Assembly (NCBI RefSeq): GCF_015169395.1
Contig: NZ_CP063458.1
Coordinates: 2,170,001 to 2,234,000 of the forward strand
Direction of reading: 5' to 3'
DNA: 64,000 nt
Origin: Humisphaera borealis
GTDB taxonomy: Bacteria > Planctomycetota > Phycisphaerae > Tepidisphaerales > Tepidisphaeraceae
Shown here piece after piece: positions 18,379 through 26,851 of the stretch (the stretch's first letter is position 1; every line of letters starts with the position of its first letter). Below the pieces are notes generated by a model. It searched no databases, was not told the origin of the DNA, and saw only the letters and a list, made by a program, of their open reading frames with translations. The translations under genes were made by a program, and so were the position numbers.

Positions 18379-19239
18379 ATGGTCCGCAAGTTCTTTACAG
18401 CGCTGGCCCTTTCGGCCGGCATGACGACCGCCGCCTTCGCCCAGGTTGAAGGCAAGGTCACGTTCGACGGACAGGCACCGGCCCGCAAGCCGGTTCCGGG
18501 CATCACCAACGATGCCAACTGTTCCAAGCTGCACAAGACCGCCCCGCTGGATGAATCTGTCATTGTGGGCAAGGGTGGCGAACTGGCGAATGTCGTCGTC
18601 TATCTCAAGGGCGACCTGAAGGGCGACGCCCCCGCCGACGAAGTGCACCTCGACCAGGTGAACTGCATCTACACGCCCCACGTGGTCTCGGTCACGGTCG
18701 GCCAGAAGCTGATCGCGATGAACAGCGACCCGTTCCTTCACAACGTTCACACCCTTCCCGAGAACAACGCCCCGATCAACAAGGCGCAGCCGGTGAAGGG
18801 CCAGAAGGACACGATCCCCACCAAAGCCGCCGAGACCTTCAAGGTCAAGTGCGACGTTCACCCCTGGATGGCTGCCTGGGTGGCGGTGTTCGATCACCCG
18901 TTCCATGGCGTGACGGGTGAAGACGGCGTGTTCTTCTTCGAGACCAAGGGCCTCAAGGACGGCGACTACGACGTCGTCGCCTGGCACGAGAAGTTCAAGG
19001 AATGCGCCACCGGTAAGGTGACGATCAAGGGCGGCAAGGGCAAAGTCGACCTGAAGGTCACCCCCAAGGCCGCACTCGCCCCCGCCAACGAGCGCGAAGT
19101 GCTCGTCTCGACGGTCGTCAAGGGCCCCACCTGCTGCACCGACGGCAGCAAGTGCGCCGAGACCGCCGCCAAGGCCAAGGCAGAAGCCGAAGCCAAGGCC
19201 AAGGCCGATCCCAAGACCGCCGGCGCGACCGCGCAGTAA
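18379..19239 (+). CDS. Exported cupredoxin-like protein, first gene of the oxidase locus
   Basis: A 286-residue protein with a signal peptide (FFTALALSAGMTTAAFA). A plastocyanin-like copper site is suggested by His121 (FLHNVHTLP) and Cys158, His161 and Met164 (FKVKCDVHPWM). This is the His...Cys-x2-His-x2-Met spacing of type 1 copper or related sites. The following VTGEDGVFFFETKGLKDGDYDVVAWHE looks like a carboxypeptidase-regulatory-like beta sandwich. The C-terminus has CC (about 251-252) and a Lys/Ala/Glu-rich helix. AGGAG lies 8 nt before the ATG at 18379; a longer TTG-initiated frame is unlikely. It is paralogous to the lipoprotein at 25757-26494. Its role may be electron transfer to, or copper supply of, the oxidase (inference). 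Confidence 0.8.
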   Translation: MVRKFFTALALSAGMTTAAFAQVEGKVTFDGQAPARKPVPGITNDANCSKLHKTAPLDESVIVGKGGELANVVVYLKGDLKGDAPADEVHLDQVNCIYTPHVVSVTVGQKLIAMNSDPFLHNVHTLPENNAPINKAQPVKGQKDTIPTKAAETFKVKCDVHPWMAAWVAVFDHPFHGVTGEDGVFFFETKGLKDGDYDVVAWHEKFKECATGKVTIKGGKGKVDLKVTPKAALAPANEREVLVSTVVKGPTCCTDGSKCAETAAKAKAEAEAKAKADPKTAGATAQ

Positions 19240-19274
19240 GCCTGCCGTCTCGTTGGAAATGTTTCAGAAATCCG

Positions 19275-19313
19275 AGCGGCGGGCCTTCGCCCTTTTGACG
19301 AAGGCCCGCCGCT
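19275..19313 (+). terminator. Perfect 15-bp hairpin after the first cupredoxin-like gene
   Basis: Arms AGCGGCGGGCCTTCG (19275-19289) and CGAAGGCCCGCCGCT (19299-19313) are perfect complements, 36 bp after the stop. There is no clear T-run, so it may attenuate or protect the mRNA rather than fully terminate. Confidence 0.5.
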
Positions 19314-19328
19314 GCATTAAATCACTCG

Positions 19329-19352
19329 CTCTCCCCTGTACTCAGGGGAGAG
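19329..19352. repeat. Solo CTCTCCCCTG hairpin with TACT loop
   Basis: A perfect 10-bp stem around TACT, in the coxB leader 37 bp before its start. It has the same stem and loop as the pair at 8103-8275, but no inverted partner nearby. Confidence 0.85.
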
Positions 19353-19388
19353 GGAATAGTCTCCTGCTTCTTCTTCAAGGGATCGTCG

Positions 19389-20696
19389 GTGATCAACATC
19401 TCTCATCACCTTGCAACAACGCTCTGCCCCACCCTTGCCCAGGCCCAGGGCTGGCGAAAGTGGTGGCTGCCCGAAAACTATTCCGAGCACGGCGGCGGCG
19501 TCGACCTGCTGTTCAACGTCATCTTCTGGGTGACCGGCGTGGTTGGTGTGGTCGTGCTGCTGCTTCTCCTGAAGTACTGCATCCAGTACCGCTACCGCCC
19601 CGACCGCAAGGCCCATTTCACCCACGGCAACAAAAAGGTCGAACTGATCTGGACCATCATCCCGGCGATCCTGTTGATCGCGCTGGCCATCTGGACCAAG
19701 GGCGCCTGGGACGAGTTCCGCTACGGCACCAAACGCGACAAGGCGGGTGCCGCCAAGATCCTGGTGATCGCCGAACAGTTCAACTGGAACACGATCTACC
19801 CCGGCCCCGATGGCAAGCTGGGTCGGTACCTGGTGTTCCCCAAGACGACCGATGCCAGGTGGCCGGCCCTGCCGCCCGGCCAGGAGACTTTCTTCCAGGA
19901 CGGCTACTCCGGGATGTCGGGCGGCAAGACGCTGCCCCCCGGGCCGGCTTTCCTGCCGAAGGAGATCTCGGTCAAGCTGATCAACGATTACATCGGCATC
20001 AACAAACTCGGCAAAGACTTCTCCGACCCCGCCGGCGAAGACGACGACTGGCGTGAGGCGCTAGGCCGCCCGGTGACCATTCCCAAGGGACGACTGGTGG
20101 AGGTGGAACTGACGAGCAAGGACGTCATCCACGACTTCTTCCTGCCCCACTTCCGGGTGAAGCTCGACGCCGTCCCGGGCATGCGTGGCCTGCTCTATTT
20201 CACGCCGACACAGACGTCTGCCGAGTACCAGAAGGCTTCCGAAGCCGCCAACAAGCGCGAGTACACGATTGACGAAGCGAAGGACCTGGTCGCATACGGG
20301 TTGAACCTTCGCATCCTGGTGCCTGAAGACCCTGCCCAGGCTGCCGAATACGCCTATTCGACCGAACGCGAAGTCACCAAGCGTGTCCGCGGGAAGATGG
20401 AGAAGGTGATCGAGAAGGTCGATGTGCAACTCGCCAACGGCGACCGCCTGACCAACGCGCTGATTGAAGGCCTCAAAGCCAAGGGCACGCTTAAGAAGTT
20501 CAATGCCTACGCCTATCAGGAATGGGAACTGGTATGCGAAGAGCTGTGCGGCAACGGCCACACGGGCATGCGTGGCTCGGTGCTGGTGATCGACGCGAAA
20601 GAGTACTCGGAAAAGTTCGAAGGCAAGGCCCCCGCCGCCGCGCCCACGACGGCGCTACCGGCCACGCCGGTTGTTGCCAGGGCCGCCGCCGAATGA
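19389..20696 (+). CDS. coxB: Cytochrome c oxidase subunit II, enlarged
   Basis: A 435-residue membrane protein that accepts electrons from cytochrome c through its CuA centre. Two N-terminal helices (about 41-62 and 88-104) flank the conserved KKVELIWTIIPAILL. CuA ligands are His248 (VIHDFFLP), Cys383, Cys387, His391 and Met394 (CEELCGNGHTGM). Two segments are far longer than in typical CoxB. Residues about 140-215 lie between the early beta strands. Residues about 275-378 lie between YFTPTQT and EWELVCEELCG, where few residues normally occur. There is no fused cytochrome c domain. The start is GTG at 19389, with AAGGGAT upstream. It is followed by coxA. Confidence 0.95.
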   Translation: MINISHHLATTLCPTLAQAQGWRKWWLPENYSEHGGGVDLLFNVIFWVTGVVGVVVLLLLLKYCIQYRYRPDRKAHFTHGNKKVELIWTIIPAILLIALAIWTKGAWDEFRYGTKRDKAGAAKILVIAEQFNWNTIYPGPDGKLGRYLVFPKTTDARWPALPPGQETFFQDGYSGMSGGKTLPPGPAFLPKEISVKLINDYIGINKLGKDFSDPAGEDDDWREALGRPVTIPKGRLVEVELTSKDVIHDFFLPHFRVKLDAVPGMRGLLYFTPTQTSAEYQKASEAANKREYTIDEAKDLVAYGLNLRILVPEDPAQAAEYAYSTEREVTKRVRGKMEKVIEKVDVQLANGDRLTNALIEGLKAKGTLKKFNAYAYQEWELVCEELCGNGHTGMRGSVLVIDAKEYSEKFEGKAPAAAPTTALPATPVVARAAAE

Positions 20697-20837
20697 TCGG
20701 TCAAAGTCGAAGCCTGACCGCTCCGGATAACGCTCGTGAAAGTCAATGTTTGTGAAACCGCGACCCTTTGTCGCCGACCGCCTTACGATTCGCCACAAGC
20801 CGAACTCGGTTTGTGTTAACGCCTGTAGAGAGTCTTC

Positions 20838-22994
20838 ATGACCGCTATTCCTCTACCGCTTGAAAAACCGACGCACGGCCACGCTCACGTCGAGCATGAC
20901 CACGCCCATCACGCGCCGAGCTTCATCAAGAAGTACATCTTCTCGACCGACCACAAGGTCATCGGGTTGCAGTTCCTGTTTGTGGGACTGGCGTTCCTGG
21001 TCGTCGGCGGGTTGCTCGCGATGGTGGTCCGCTGGCAGTTGGCGTGGCCGAACCCGGCAATCCCCGGGTACAAGCCGCTGCCGCTGGGTTCGTTCATCGG
21101 CCAGAACGGCCCGATGGACCCGAACTTCTACAACGCCGCGTTCAGCATGCACGCGTCGATTATGATCTTCCTGGTCATCATCCCGCTGCTGGTCGGCACC
21201 TTCGGCAACTACCTGATCCCGTTGAAAATCGGCGCGCCGGACATGGCCTTCCCGTTCCTGAACGGCGCGGCGTTCTGGCTGTCGGTGCCGGCGGGCATGC
21301 TGCTGGTCGCGAGTTTCTTCCTCCCCGGCGGCGCGGCCGGCGCGGGGTGGACGAGCTATCCGACGCTTAGCTCCCTTTGGCAGGGGTCGGCGGTGCCGAT
21401 CAATGACGCCAAGGCAATGCTGCACATGGCACCTGTCTACCTGGCCGAAAGCGCCAGCTCAACTCAGCTGGAGCTCTGGTGGATCAGGGTTCAAAACGGT
21501 GCCACTTGGTTTGCCGACATCCTTCGTCTGACGGGCACCAATCCCGCCGGCGAAAAGACGATGAGCTCCTGGCCTGACCGCGCGATGTTCTCCGTCTTTG
21601 GCGGCCTGTTCATGCTCTTCCTGTACCTGTGTGCCTACCAGATTCGCCTGGGCTTTCGCCCGCTAAACTGGATTCTCGGCATCGCACTGTCGGCCGTCAC
21701 TGCGGTCTACGCCGGCAAGCTCTTCCAGTTCCTGTGCTTCGACGGGCAGTCCTGCTGGTTCTTCGCGGTCTTCCTGATCGGCTTCTCCAGCATCATGGGC
21801 GCGGTCAACTACCTGACGACGATCGTCAAGATGCGCGCCCCCGGCCTGACCTTCTTCCGCATGCCCCTCAGCGTCTGGTCGCTGTTCATCACGTCGCTCA
21901 TCGTGCTGCTGGCCACGCCGGTGCTTGCGGCGAGCCTGTTCATCAACCTGCTCGACCACCACCGCTTCACGACCTTCTTCCTGCCGTTCAACTGGACGGT
22001 GTCGGGGCAGATTCAGCCCGATGTCGCCGGCGGCGGATATCCGATCCTGCACCAGCACCTGTTCTGGTTCTACAGTCATCCTGCGGTGTACATCATGATC
22101 CTGCCGGCGATGGGCATGGTCAGCGACGTGATCGCGGTTTTCGCCCGCAAGCCGATCTTCGGCTACAAGCCGATGGTCTACGCCATGGGCGGCATCGCGT
22201 TCCTGGGCTTCATCGTCTGGGCCCACCACATGTTCCAGAGTGGCATGCAGCCGACACTGGCGACCGCGTTTGCCGTCAGCACAATGCTGATCGCCGTGCC
22301 GTCGGCGATCAAGACGTTCAACTGGCTCGGCACGCTCTGGAAGGGGAACATCCGCTTCAAAACGCCGATGCTCCACGCCGTCACGTTCGTGGCGATGTTC
22401 GTCATCGGCGGGCTCAGCGGCATCTTCATGGCCAGCACGGCGGTCGACATCGTCATCCACGACACCTACTTCATCGTCGCCCATATTCACTACGTTCTGT
22501 TCGGCGGATCGCTGTTCGGCATCTTCGCCGCCATCACGTTCTGGTACCCCAAGATGTTCGGCCGGATGATGAACGAGACTCTCGGCAAGCTGCACTGGGT
22601 GCTGTCGTTCATCTTCTTCAACTGCACGTTCTTCCCGATGCACATGCTCGGCATGCGGGGCATGGCGAGGCGCGTCTACGACTACAGCAACTACAGCAGC
22701 TTCGCCGACCTGGTGCCGATGAACCAGTTCATCACCTACGCCGCGCTGGGCATGGGGGCGACGCAGATCATCTTCGCGCTGAACTTTGTCGGAAGCTGGA
22801 TCTTCGGCAAGAAGGCCGGCCGCAACCCCTGGGAAGCGACGACGCTGGAATGGGAAACCGCCAGCCCCCCGCCACACGGAAACTTTGAAAAGACGCCGGT
22901 CGTCTATCACGGGCCCTATGAATACAGCAGCCCGCTGGTGGAAGAAGACTGGCTGGCGCAGACGAGGAAACTGCCCGGACCAACGACGGTCTAG
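20838..22994 (+). CDS. coxA: Cytochrome c oxidase subunit I, A2-type, enlarged
   Basis: A 718-residue heme-copper oxidase catalytic subunit that reduces O2 and pumps protons in the inner membrane. Low-spin heme a ligands are His105 (AFSMHASIMI) and His551; the heme a3 ligand is His549 (HDTYFIVAHIHY). CuB ligands are His414, His463 and His464, with Tyr418 of YSHPAVY as the cross-linked tyrosine. The usual D-channel glutamate (GHPEVY) is replaced by FYSHPAVY, the A2-type signature. The N-terminus is His-rich (HGHAHVEHDHAHH). About 130 extra residues between WTSYPTLSS (172-180) and FLIGFSSIMGAVNYL (312) add soluble sequence and roughly two hydrophobic segments. Typical length is 520-560. Confidence 0.97.
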   Translation: MTAIPLPLEKPTHGHAHVEHDHAHHAPSFIKKYIFSTDHKVIGLQFLFVGLAFLVVGGLLAMVVRWQLAWPNPAIPGYKPLPLGSFIGQNGPMDPNFYNAAFSMHASIMIFLVIIPLLVGTFGNYLIPLKIGAPDMAFPFLNGAAFWLSVPAGMLLVASFFLPGGAAGAGWTSYPTLSSLWQGSAVPINDAKAMLHMAPVYLAESASSTQLELWWIRVQNGATWFADILRLTGTNPAGEKTMSSWPDRAMFSVFGGLFMLFLYLCAYQIRLGFRPLNWILGIALSAVTAVYAGKLFQFLCFDGQSCWFFAVFLIGFSSIMGAVNYLTTIVKMRAPGLTFFRMPLSVWSLFITSLIVLLATPVLAASLFINLLDHHRFTTFFLPFNWTVSGQIQPDVAGGGYPILHQHLFWFYSHPAVYIMILPAMGMVSDVIAVFARKPIFGYKPMVYAMGGIAFLGFIVWAHHMFQSGMQPTLATAFAVSTMLIAVPSAIKTFNWLGTLWKGNIRFKTPMLHAVTFVAMFVIGGLSGIFMASTAVDIVIHDTYFIVAHIHYVLFGGSLFGIFAAITFWYPKMFGRMMNETLGKLHWVLSFIFFNCTFFPMHMLGMRGMARRVYDYSNYSSFADLVPMNQFITYAALGMGATQIIFALNFVGSWIFGKKAGRNPWEATTLEWETASPPPHGNFEKTPVVYHGPYEYSSPLVEEDWLAQTRKLPGPTTV

Positions 22995-23023
22995 GGAGCT
23001 TCGCCGGCAACCGAGATTCGAAC

Positions 23024-23116
23024 GAAGAATGAAGAATCAAGAATGAAGAACGGTGAACGACTGGGGTCGGCTTAGCCACTCTCCGTTCTTCATTCTTGAT
23101 TCCCTGTTCTTCATTC
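23024..23116. repeat. Inverted repeat of GAAGAATGAAGAATC units
   Basis: Left arm 23024-23053 and right arm 23083-23116 are near-complementary, made of GAAGAAT/GAATCAA steps. They occupy almost the whole coxA-ctaA gap and end 12 nt before the ctaA start, so no normal ribosome binding site is seen there. Confidence 0.8.
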
Positions 23117-23128
23117 CTGTCTGCTTCT

Positions 23129-24556
23129 ATGAACCACCCGTCGTACAACCGCTCGCTCCACCGCATCGCGATCGCCACGGCGCTGGCGACGTTTCCGCTG
23201 ATCTTCATGGGCGGCCTGGTGACGACCAAGGGCGCGGGAATGTCGGTTCCCGACTGGCCCAACAGCTACGGGTACAACATGTTCCTGTTTCCGCCGAACC
23301 AATGGGTCGGCGGGATTCTTTACGAACACACCCACCGCCTGATGGGCACGGTGGTGGGTTTTCTTTCGATCGTGCTGGCGTTGTTCGCGTTCGGCCCGGC
23401 GCGGACTCTGGCGTCCCGCCGGCGGCTGCGCATCGCGACGGTCATCACGTCGATCGCGGCGTTCGTACTCCTGCTAATATTGGTTGTCATCAAGGGCGCA
23501 CGGGCACCCCACGTCGCCGACGTGTTCACGCGGGTGTCGCACGCGTTCGTCGTTGCGCTCGGTGCGGCACTGGTGCTCGGCGTCGCCAGCCTGGCCCGCC
23601 ATCGTGAGCCACGCCGCTGGCTTCGGTGGGTCTGCGTCGGCGTGCTGGCCGCCGTCATTTTTCAGGGCGTGCTCGGCGGCCTTCGCGTGGTGCTGGTCGA
23701 ACTCGACCTTGCTGTCATCCACGGCTGCTTCGCACAGGCGTTCTTCTGTTTTGTCGCGTTCGTCATCCTTGCGACGAGCCGGCTGTGGGACCGGCTGGCG
23801 AACGTGCTTTCGACCGATGCCCCCACGCCGGTGTCTGAGCGTATTCACGAATACCCGGATCCTTTGACGCGCGGCACCGCAACTGCAGGACGTCCAACTG
23901 CAGAATCTGGCGTTCTGGACTACGTCCGACCCGGCGTCTTCAATTCCGCGTCGAACTTCCATGTTCCCCGCTCGTTCGCCCGGCTTGCCGTGGTCGCTGT
24001 CGCAGTCGTCTACCTCCAGTTGATCATCGGCGCCACGATGCGCCACTACGACGCCGGCCTGGCGATCCCCGATCTGCCGCTGCACTACGGCAAGGTTCTT
24101 CCGCCCACGAACGATACAACTCTGGCAGAGGCGAACCTGATGCGGGCCAATTCCGGGTCGCCCGACCTGCGGCCCGTGACGCTGACCCAGATCTGGTTCC
24201 ATGTCGGTCACAGGGCCGGCGCTGTCCTGGTGACGATCGTGCTGGGCCTGTTGATCTGGCGATCGCTCCGGGACCGGGAGCTGCACTTTGCCGCGCGAAA
24301 CCCGGCCCTGATCCTGATCCCCCTGCTGCTGACGCAACTGACGCTGGGCATTCTGACCGTTTTGCTGCATAAGCCCGCTGATATCGCGAGTTTACACGTC
24401 GCCGTCGGTGCGCTGGTGCTGGTGACGACGTTCAGCCTGGCGGTACGGGCGGTGATCGCGTCGCGGGGTGCTCCGAGTGGCGTTTCGGCCGGTCATACTG
24501 GACGCGCTGCCGTTGATCGCCAGAATGTGAACGGGTACCGGGCCGTGACCACCTGA
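23129..24556 (+). CDS. ctaA: Heme A synthase (COX15/CtaA family)
   Basis: A 475-residue polytopic membrane protein that oxidises the C8 methyl of heme O to the formyl group of heme A. It shows the two-fold symmetric four-helix bundles of the family. The first half has GGLVTTKGAGMSVPDWP (about 28-44), His67 and His69 in LYEHTHRLMG, and later VSHAF and VIHGCFAQ. The second half has GLAIPDLPLHYGKVLPP, FHVGHRAGAVLV and SLHVAVGALVL. A long hydrophilic linker (about 238-285) joins the halves. The ATG at 23129 was chosen because the preceding codons are repeat sequence. It lies in the cox cluster before ctaB. Confidence 0.93.
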   Translation: MNHPSYNRSLHRIAIATALATFPLIFMGGLVTTKGAGMSVPDWPNSYGYNMFLFPPNQWVGGILYEHTHRLMGTVVGFLSIVLALFAFGPARTLASRRRLRIATVITSIAAFVLLLILVVIKGARAPHVADVFTRVSHAFVVALGAALVLGVASLARHREPRRWLRWVCVGVLAAVIFQGVLGGLRVVLVELDLAVIHGCFAQAFFCFVAFVILATSRLWDRLANVLSTDAPTPVSERIHEYPDPLTRGTATAGRPTAESGVLDYVRPGVFNSASNFHVPRSFARLAVVAVAVVYLQLIIGATMRHYDAGLAIPDLPLHYGKVLPPTNDTTLAEANLMRANSGSPDLRPVTLTQIWFHVGHRAGAVLVTIVLGLLIWRSLRDRELHFAARNPALILIPLLLTQLTLGILTVLLHKPADIASLHVAVGALVLVTTFSLAVRAVIASRGAPSGVSAGHTGRAAVDRQNVNGYRAVTT

Positions 24557-24610
24557 ACGTGCCGGGATGTTCGCGATCCTGGGTTCCATGGTGACTTTTG
24601 CGAATCCACG

Positions 24611-24649
24611 CCCACGGCGCTGCCGTGGGTCCCACCGCGGCGCGGTGGG
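24611..24649. repeat. Two tandem 8-bp GC hairpins in the ctaA-ctaB gap
   Basis: CCCACGGC-GCT-GCCGTGGG (24611-24629) and CCCACCGC-GGC-GCGGTGGG (24631-24649) are both perfect. They resemble half of one of the paired palindromic elements. They show that codons upstream of 24661 in the ctaB frame are not coding. Confidence 0.75.
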
Positions 24650-24684
24650 CGTTCGGCGACATGTCGCCGGCTGCGAGTCATTTT

Positions 24685-25662
24685 ATGAAGCTTGACCAAG
24701 ACCTGTCCGATCTCTCCCCCGCCCTGGTGCTGGATGGTGCCGTCGCGCTGCCCGCGGCACCCTCGGCAGACCTGCTGCCCGAAGAGATCGCCGCCCACGC
24801 CAAACAGCCGACGCTGATGCACGACCTCGTCGAGCTGTCCAAGCTCCGCCTGAACTTTATGGTCCTGGTCACGACGATGGTCGGCTACGCCATGTCGAAC
24901 CCCGTCTGGTCGAACTGGGGCCTGCTGCTGCACACATTGATCGGTACGGCGCTGACGGCGGCGGCGGCCAGCATCCTCAACCAGTACATCGAGCAGCCCC
25001 ACGACATCCTGATGGTCCGCACCAAGCGGCGTCCGCTGCCGGCGGGTCGCATTACGCCGATCGCCGCGTTGTCGCTGGGCGTTGTAGCCGGTGTAGTCGG
25101 GCTGCTGGAACTGTACTTCTGGGTCAATCCGCTGACGGCGTCGATCGGCGCGGTCACCACCGCGATTTACATCCTGGTCTATACGCCGCTGAAGCGGGTC
25201 ACCACCCTCAACACTGTCGTCGGGGCGATTCCCGGTGCCCTGCCCCCGGTAATGGGTGTCGCCGCCGTTTCCGGCGAAGTCACGCCGATCGGCTGGGCTC
25301 TGTTCGGCATCCTGTTCTTCTGGCAGATGCCCCACTTCCTGGCGATCGCGATCCTCTACCGCGAAGACTACGCCCGTGGCGGATTCAAGATGCTGCCCGT
25401 CGTCGACCCCGAACTCATCGCCACCGGCCGGCAGATGATCTTTTACGCCTTGGCGTTGATTCCGGTATCGATGCTGCCCAGCGTGCTGCGAAGCACCGGG
25501 CCGTTCTACTTCATCGCCGCGCTGGCGATGGGATTGGCGTTCCTCGGATTCGTGTCGGTCGCCGCGGTGACGCGCCGCCGGGGCGACGCCCGCCAGGTGT
25601 TCCTGGCGTCGATCCTGTATCTGCCCTGCCTGCTGGCGGCGATGATCGTCGACAAGCTGTAA
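24685..25662 (+). CDS. ctaB: Protoheme IX farnesyltransferase (heme O synthase)
   Basis: A polytopic UbiA-superfamily membrane enzyme that adds farnesyl to heme B to make heme O, the substrate of the heme A synthase encoded just upstream. Conserved blocks: KLRLNFMVLVTTMVGY in helix 1; the Mg-diphosphate motif NQYIEQPHDILMVRTKRRPLP (split here as NQYIEQPHD and MVRTKRRPLP); PLKRVTTLNTVVGAIPGALPP; and FFWQMPHFLAIAILYREDYARGGFKMLP, read as two consecutive blocks. About 325 residues, close to family length. The start is uncertain: ATG at 24685 or 24661, neither with a strong ribosome binding site. Confidence 0.93.
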   Translation: MKLDQDLSDLSPALVLDGAVALPAAPSADLLPEEIAAHAKQPTLMHDLVELSKLRLNFMVLVTTMVGYAMSNPVWSNWGLLLHTLIGTALTAAAASILNQYIEQPHDILMVRTKRRPLPAGRITPIAALSLGVVAGVVGLLELYFWVNPLTASIGAVTTAIYILVYTPLKRVTTLNTVVGAIPGALPPVMGVAAVSGEVTPIGWALFGILFFWQMPHFLAIAILYREDYARGGFKMLPVVDPELIATGRQMIFYALALIPVSMLPSVLRSTGPFYFIAALAMGLAFLGFVSVAAVTRRRGDARQVFLASILYLPCLLAAMIVDKL

Positions 25663-25667
25663 ACCGT

Positions 25668-25797
25668 AGGGCGGGCACTGCCCGCCGGAGAGAGCTAGCC
25701 CGTTGCCGTCGATCCCGAGAGCCGAACTCCAGTGTCAGACCCGAGATTCGGGTTGCGTGCGCGACCGACACTTTCTACGGCGGGCAGTGCCCGCCCT
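25668..25797. repeat. Inverted pair of GGCGGGC-ACT-GCCCGCC hairpins, right arm coding
   Basis: Arms 25668-25687 and 25778-25797 are perfect 20-bp reverse complements. Each is itself a 7-bp hairpin with an ACT/AGT loop. The left arm follows the ctaB stop. The right arm encodes the RRAVPAL part of the next gene's signal peptide. Confidence 0.9.
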
Positions 25798-26494
25798 GCT
25801 AGCCCTGGTGCTGGCCTTCTCCGGTTGCAAGAGCGAGCCTGCGAAGGTGCCCGCCAGCAAACCGGTCGTGGCGGCCGGCATGGCGATCGTCCGCGGCAAG
25901 GTGACGTTTGAAGGCACGCCGCCGGCCCGGGCAACGCTGGGTGACCAGATCTGCGGCGTGACGAAGCAGCCGATCAAGGACGAATCAGTGCTTGTGTCGG
26001 CAACTGGCGCGATGGAGAACGTCGTCGTCTATCTGGAAGACGGCCCGAATGTCGAAAGTAAGACGGAGCCGGCCCTGCTCGACCAGCAATACTGCAGGTA
26101 CGTGCCACACGTCGTGGCGGTGCGAACCGGACACACGCTGAAGGTGAAGTCCAGCGACCCGACGCTGCACAACGCACATTCGGACAAGGGAACGAACAAG
26201 CCGTTCAACCTGTCATTCGCCGACGCCGGCCAGACGCGCGACGTGACCTTCGCCGTCCCCGAGGTGGCGATCCGCGTGCGGTGCGATGTGCACCAGTGGA
26301 TGAATGCGTACGTCGCGGTGTTCGATCACCCGTTTTTCGCCGTCACCGGCGAGGACGGGCAGTTCGAGCTCAAAGGCGTGCCGGCCGGAACCTACACGCT
26401 TGTCGCGTGGCACGAGCGGTACGGTCAGAAGAAAACCCCGGTGACTGTCGGTACCGACGGAACGGCGACGGCCGGGTTCGTGTTTGGAAAGTGA
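25757..26494 (+). CDS. Cupredoxin-like lipoprotein within the oxidase locus
   Basis: A 245-residue protein with a lipoprotein signal (LLALVLAFSGC, lipid Cys24). It is a paralogue of the first gene of the locus. Putative copper ligands are His138 (TLHNAH), Cys176, His179 and Met182 (VRCDVHQWM), followed by the same VTGEDGQFELKGVPAGTYTLVAWHE domain. A strand segment GKVTFEGTPPARATLGDQICG precedes the copper region. It would be anchored on the outer face of the membrane, where it could donate electrons or copper to CuA (inference). No ATG precedes the signal sequence; the GTG at 25757 is the best start. Part of the signal peptide is encoded by a repeat arm. Confidence 0.78.
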   Translation: MRDRHFLRRAVPALLALVLAFSGCKSEPAKVPASKPVVAAGMAIVRGKVTFEGTPPARATLGDQICGVTKQPIKDESVLVSATGAMENVVVYLEDGPNVESKTEPALLDQQYCRYVPHVVAVRTGHTLKVKSSDPTLHNAHSDKGTNKPFNLSFADAGQTRDVTFAVPEVAIRVRCDVHQWMNAYVAVFDHPFFAVTGEDGQFELKGVPAGTYTLVAWHERYGQKKTPVTVGTDGTATAGFVFGK

Positions 26495-26498
26495 AGGA

Positions 26499-26575
26499 AG
26501 ATAGAGGATTGAGGTTGGACGATAGAAGATCGAGGATGGACCATTTATCTCTATCCTCCATCTTCAATCCTCACT
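26499..26575. repeat. Short imperfect inverted repeat of GATAGAGGATTGAGG type
   Basis: GAAGATAGAGGATTGAGG on one side and ATCCTCCATCTTCAATCCTC on the other are partly complementary. It fills the gap before the small membrane ORF and resembles the 23024-23116 repeat in composition. Confidence 0.55.
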
Positions 26576-26586
26576 GACGCCGTCTC

Positions 26587-26775
26587 ATGCGAATCCCCCG
26601 AACCATTCGCTGGCTATTCATTCTGATCGCGCTGGTGTTCGGGTGGCTTGCCGGTGGATACCTGCAGGAAACGCGGGCCGAACGGGAGTGGCAGCAGGAA
26701 CGTCTGCGGCAGCACACCGCACCGGCGACGCGGCCGGATTCGCGCGGTGGACCCGCAACGTCGCCCGCGGATTGA
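26587..26775 (+). CDS. Small single-pass membrane protein in the oxidase locus
   Basis: A 62-residue ORF with one N-terminal hydrophobic helix (WLFILIALVFGWLAGGYL) preceded by Arg residues, then a charged helical tail and a Pro/Thr-rich end. Its position between cupredoxin and coxC genes suggests an accessory subunit or assembly protein. There is no clear ribosome binding site and no family is recognised. It could also be chance coding. Confidence 0.45.
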   Translation: MRIPRTIRWLFILIALVFGWLAGGYLQETRAEREWQQERLRQHTAPATRPDSRGGPATSPAD

Positions 26776-26851
26776 GCGGATTGAACAGGCGAAGGATTGG
26801 ACTTTTCGGCCTTGAGCCCTCATCCTTCGGCCTTACTCATCTGGAGAGATC

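Noticed and set aside
20838-22994. Frameshift or fusion explaining the long CoxA
   Set aside because: The reading frame is continuous and all twelve core helices and ligands are in order. The extra length is an in-frame insertion.
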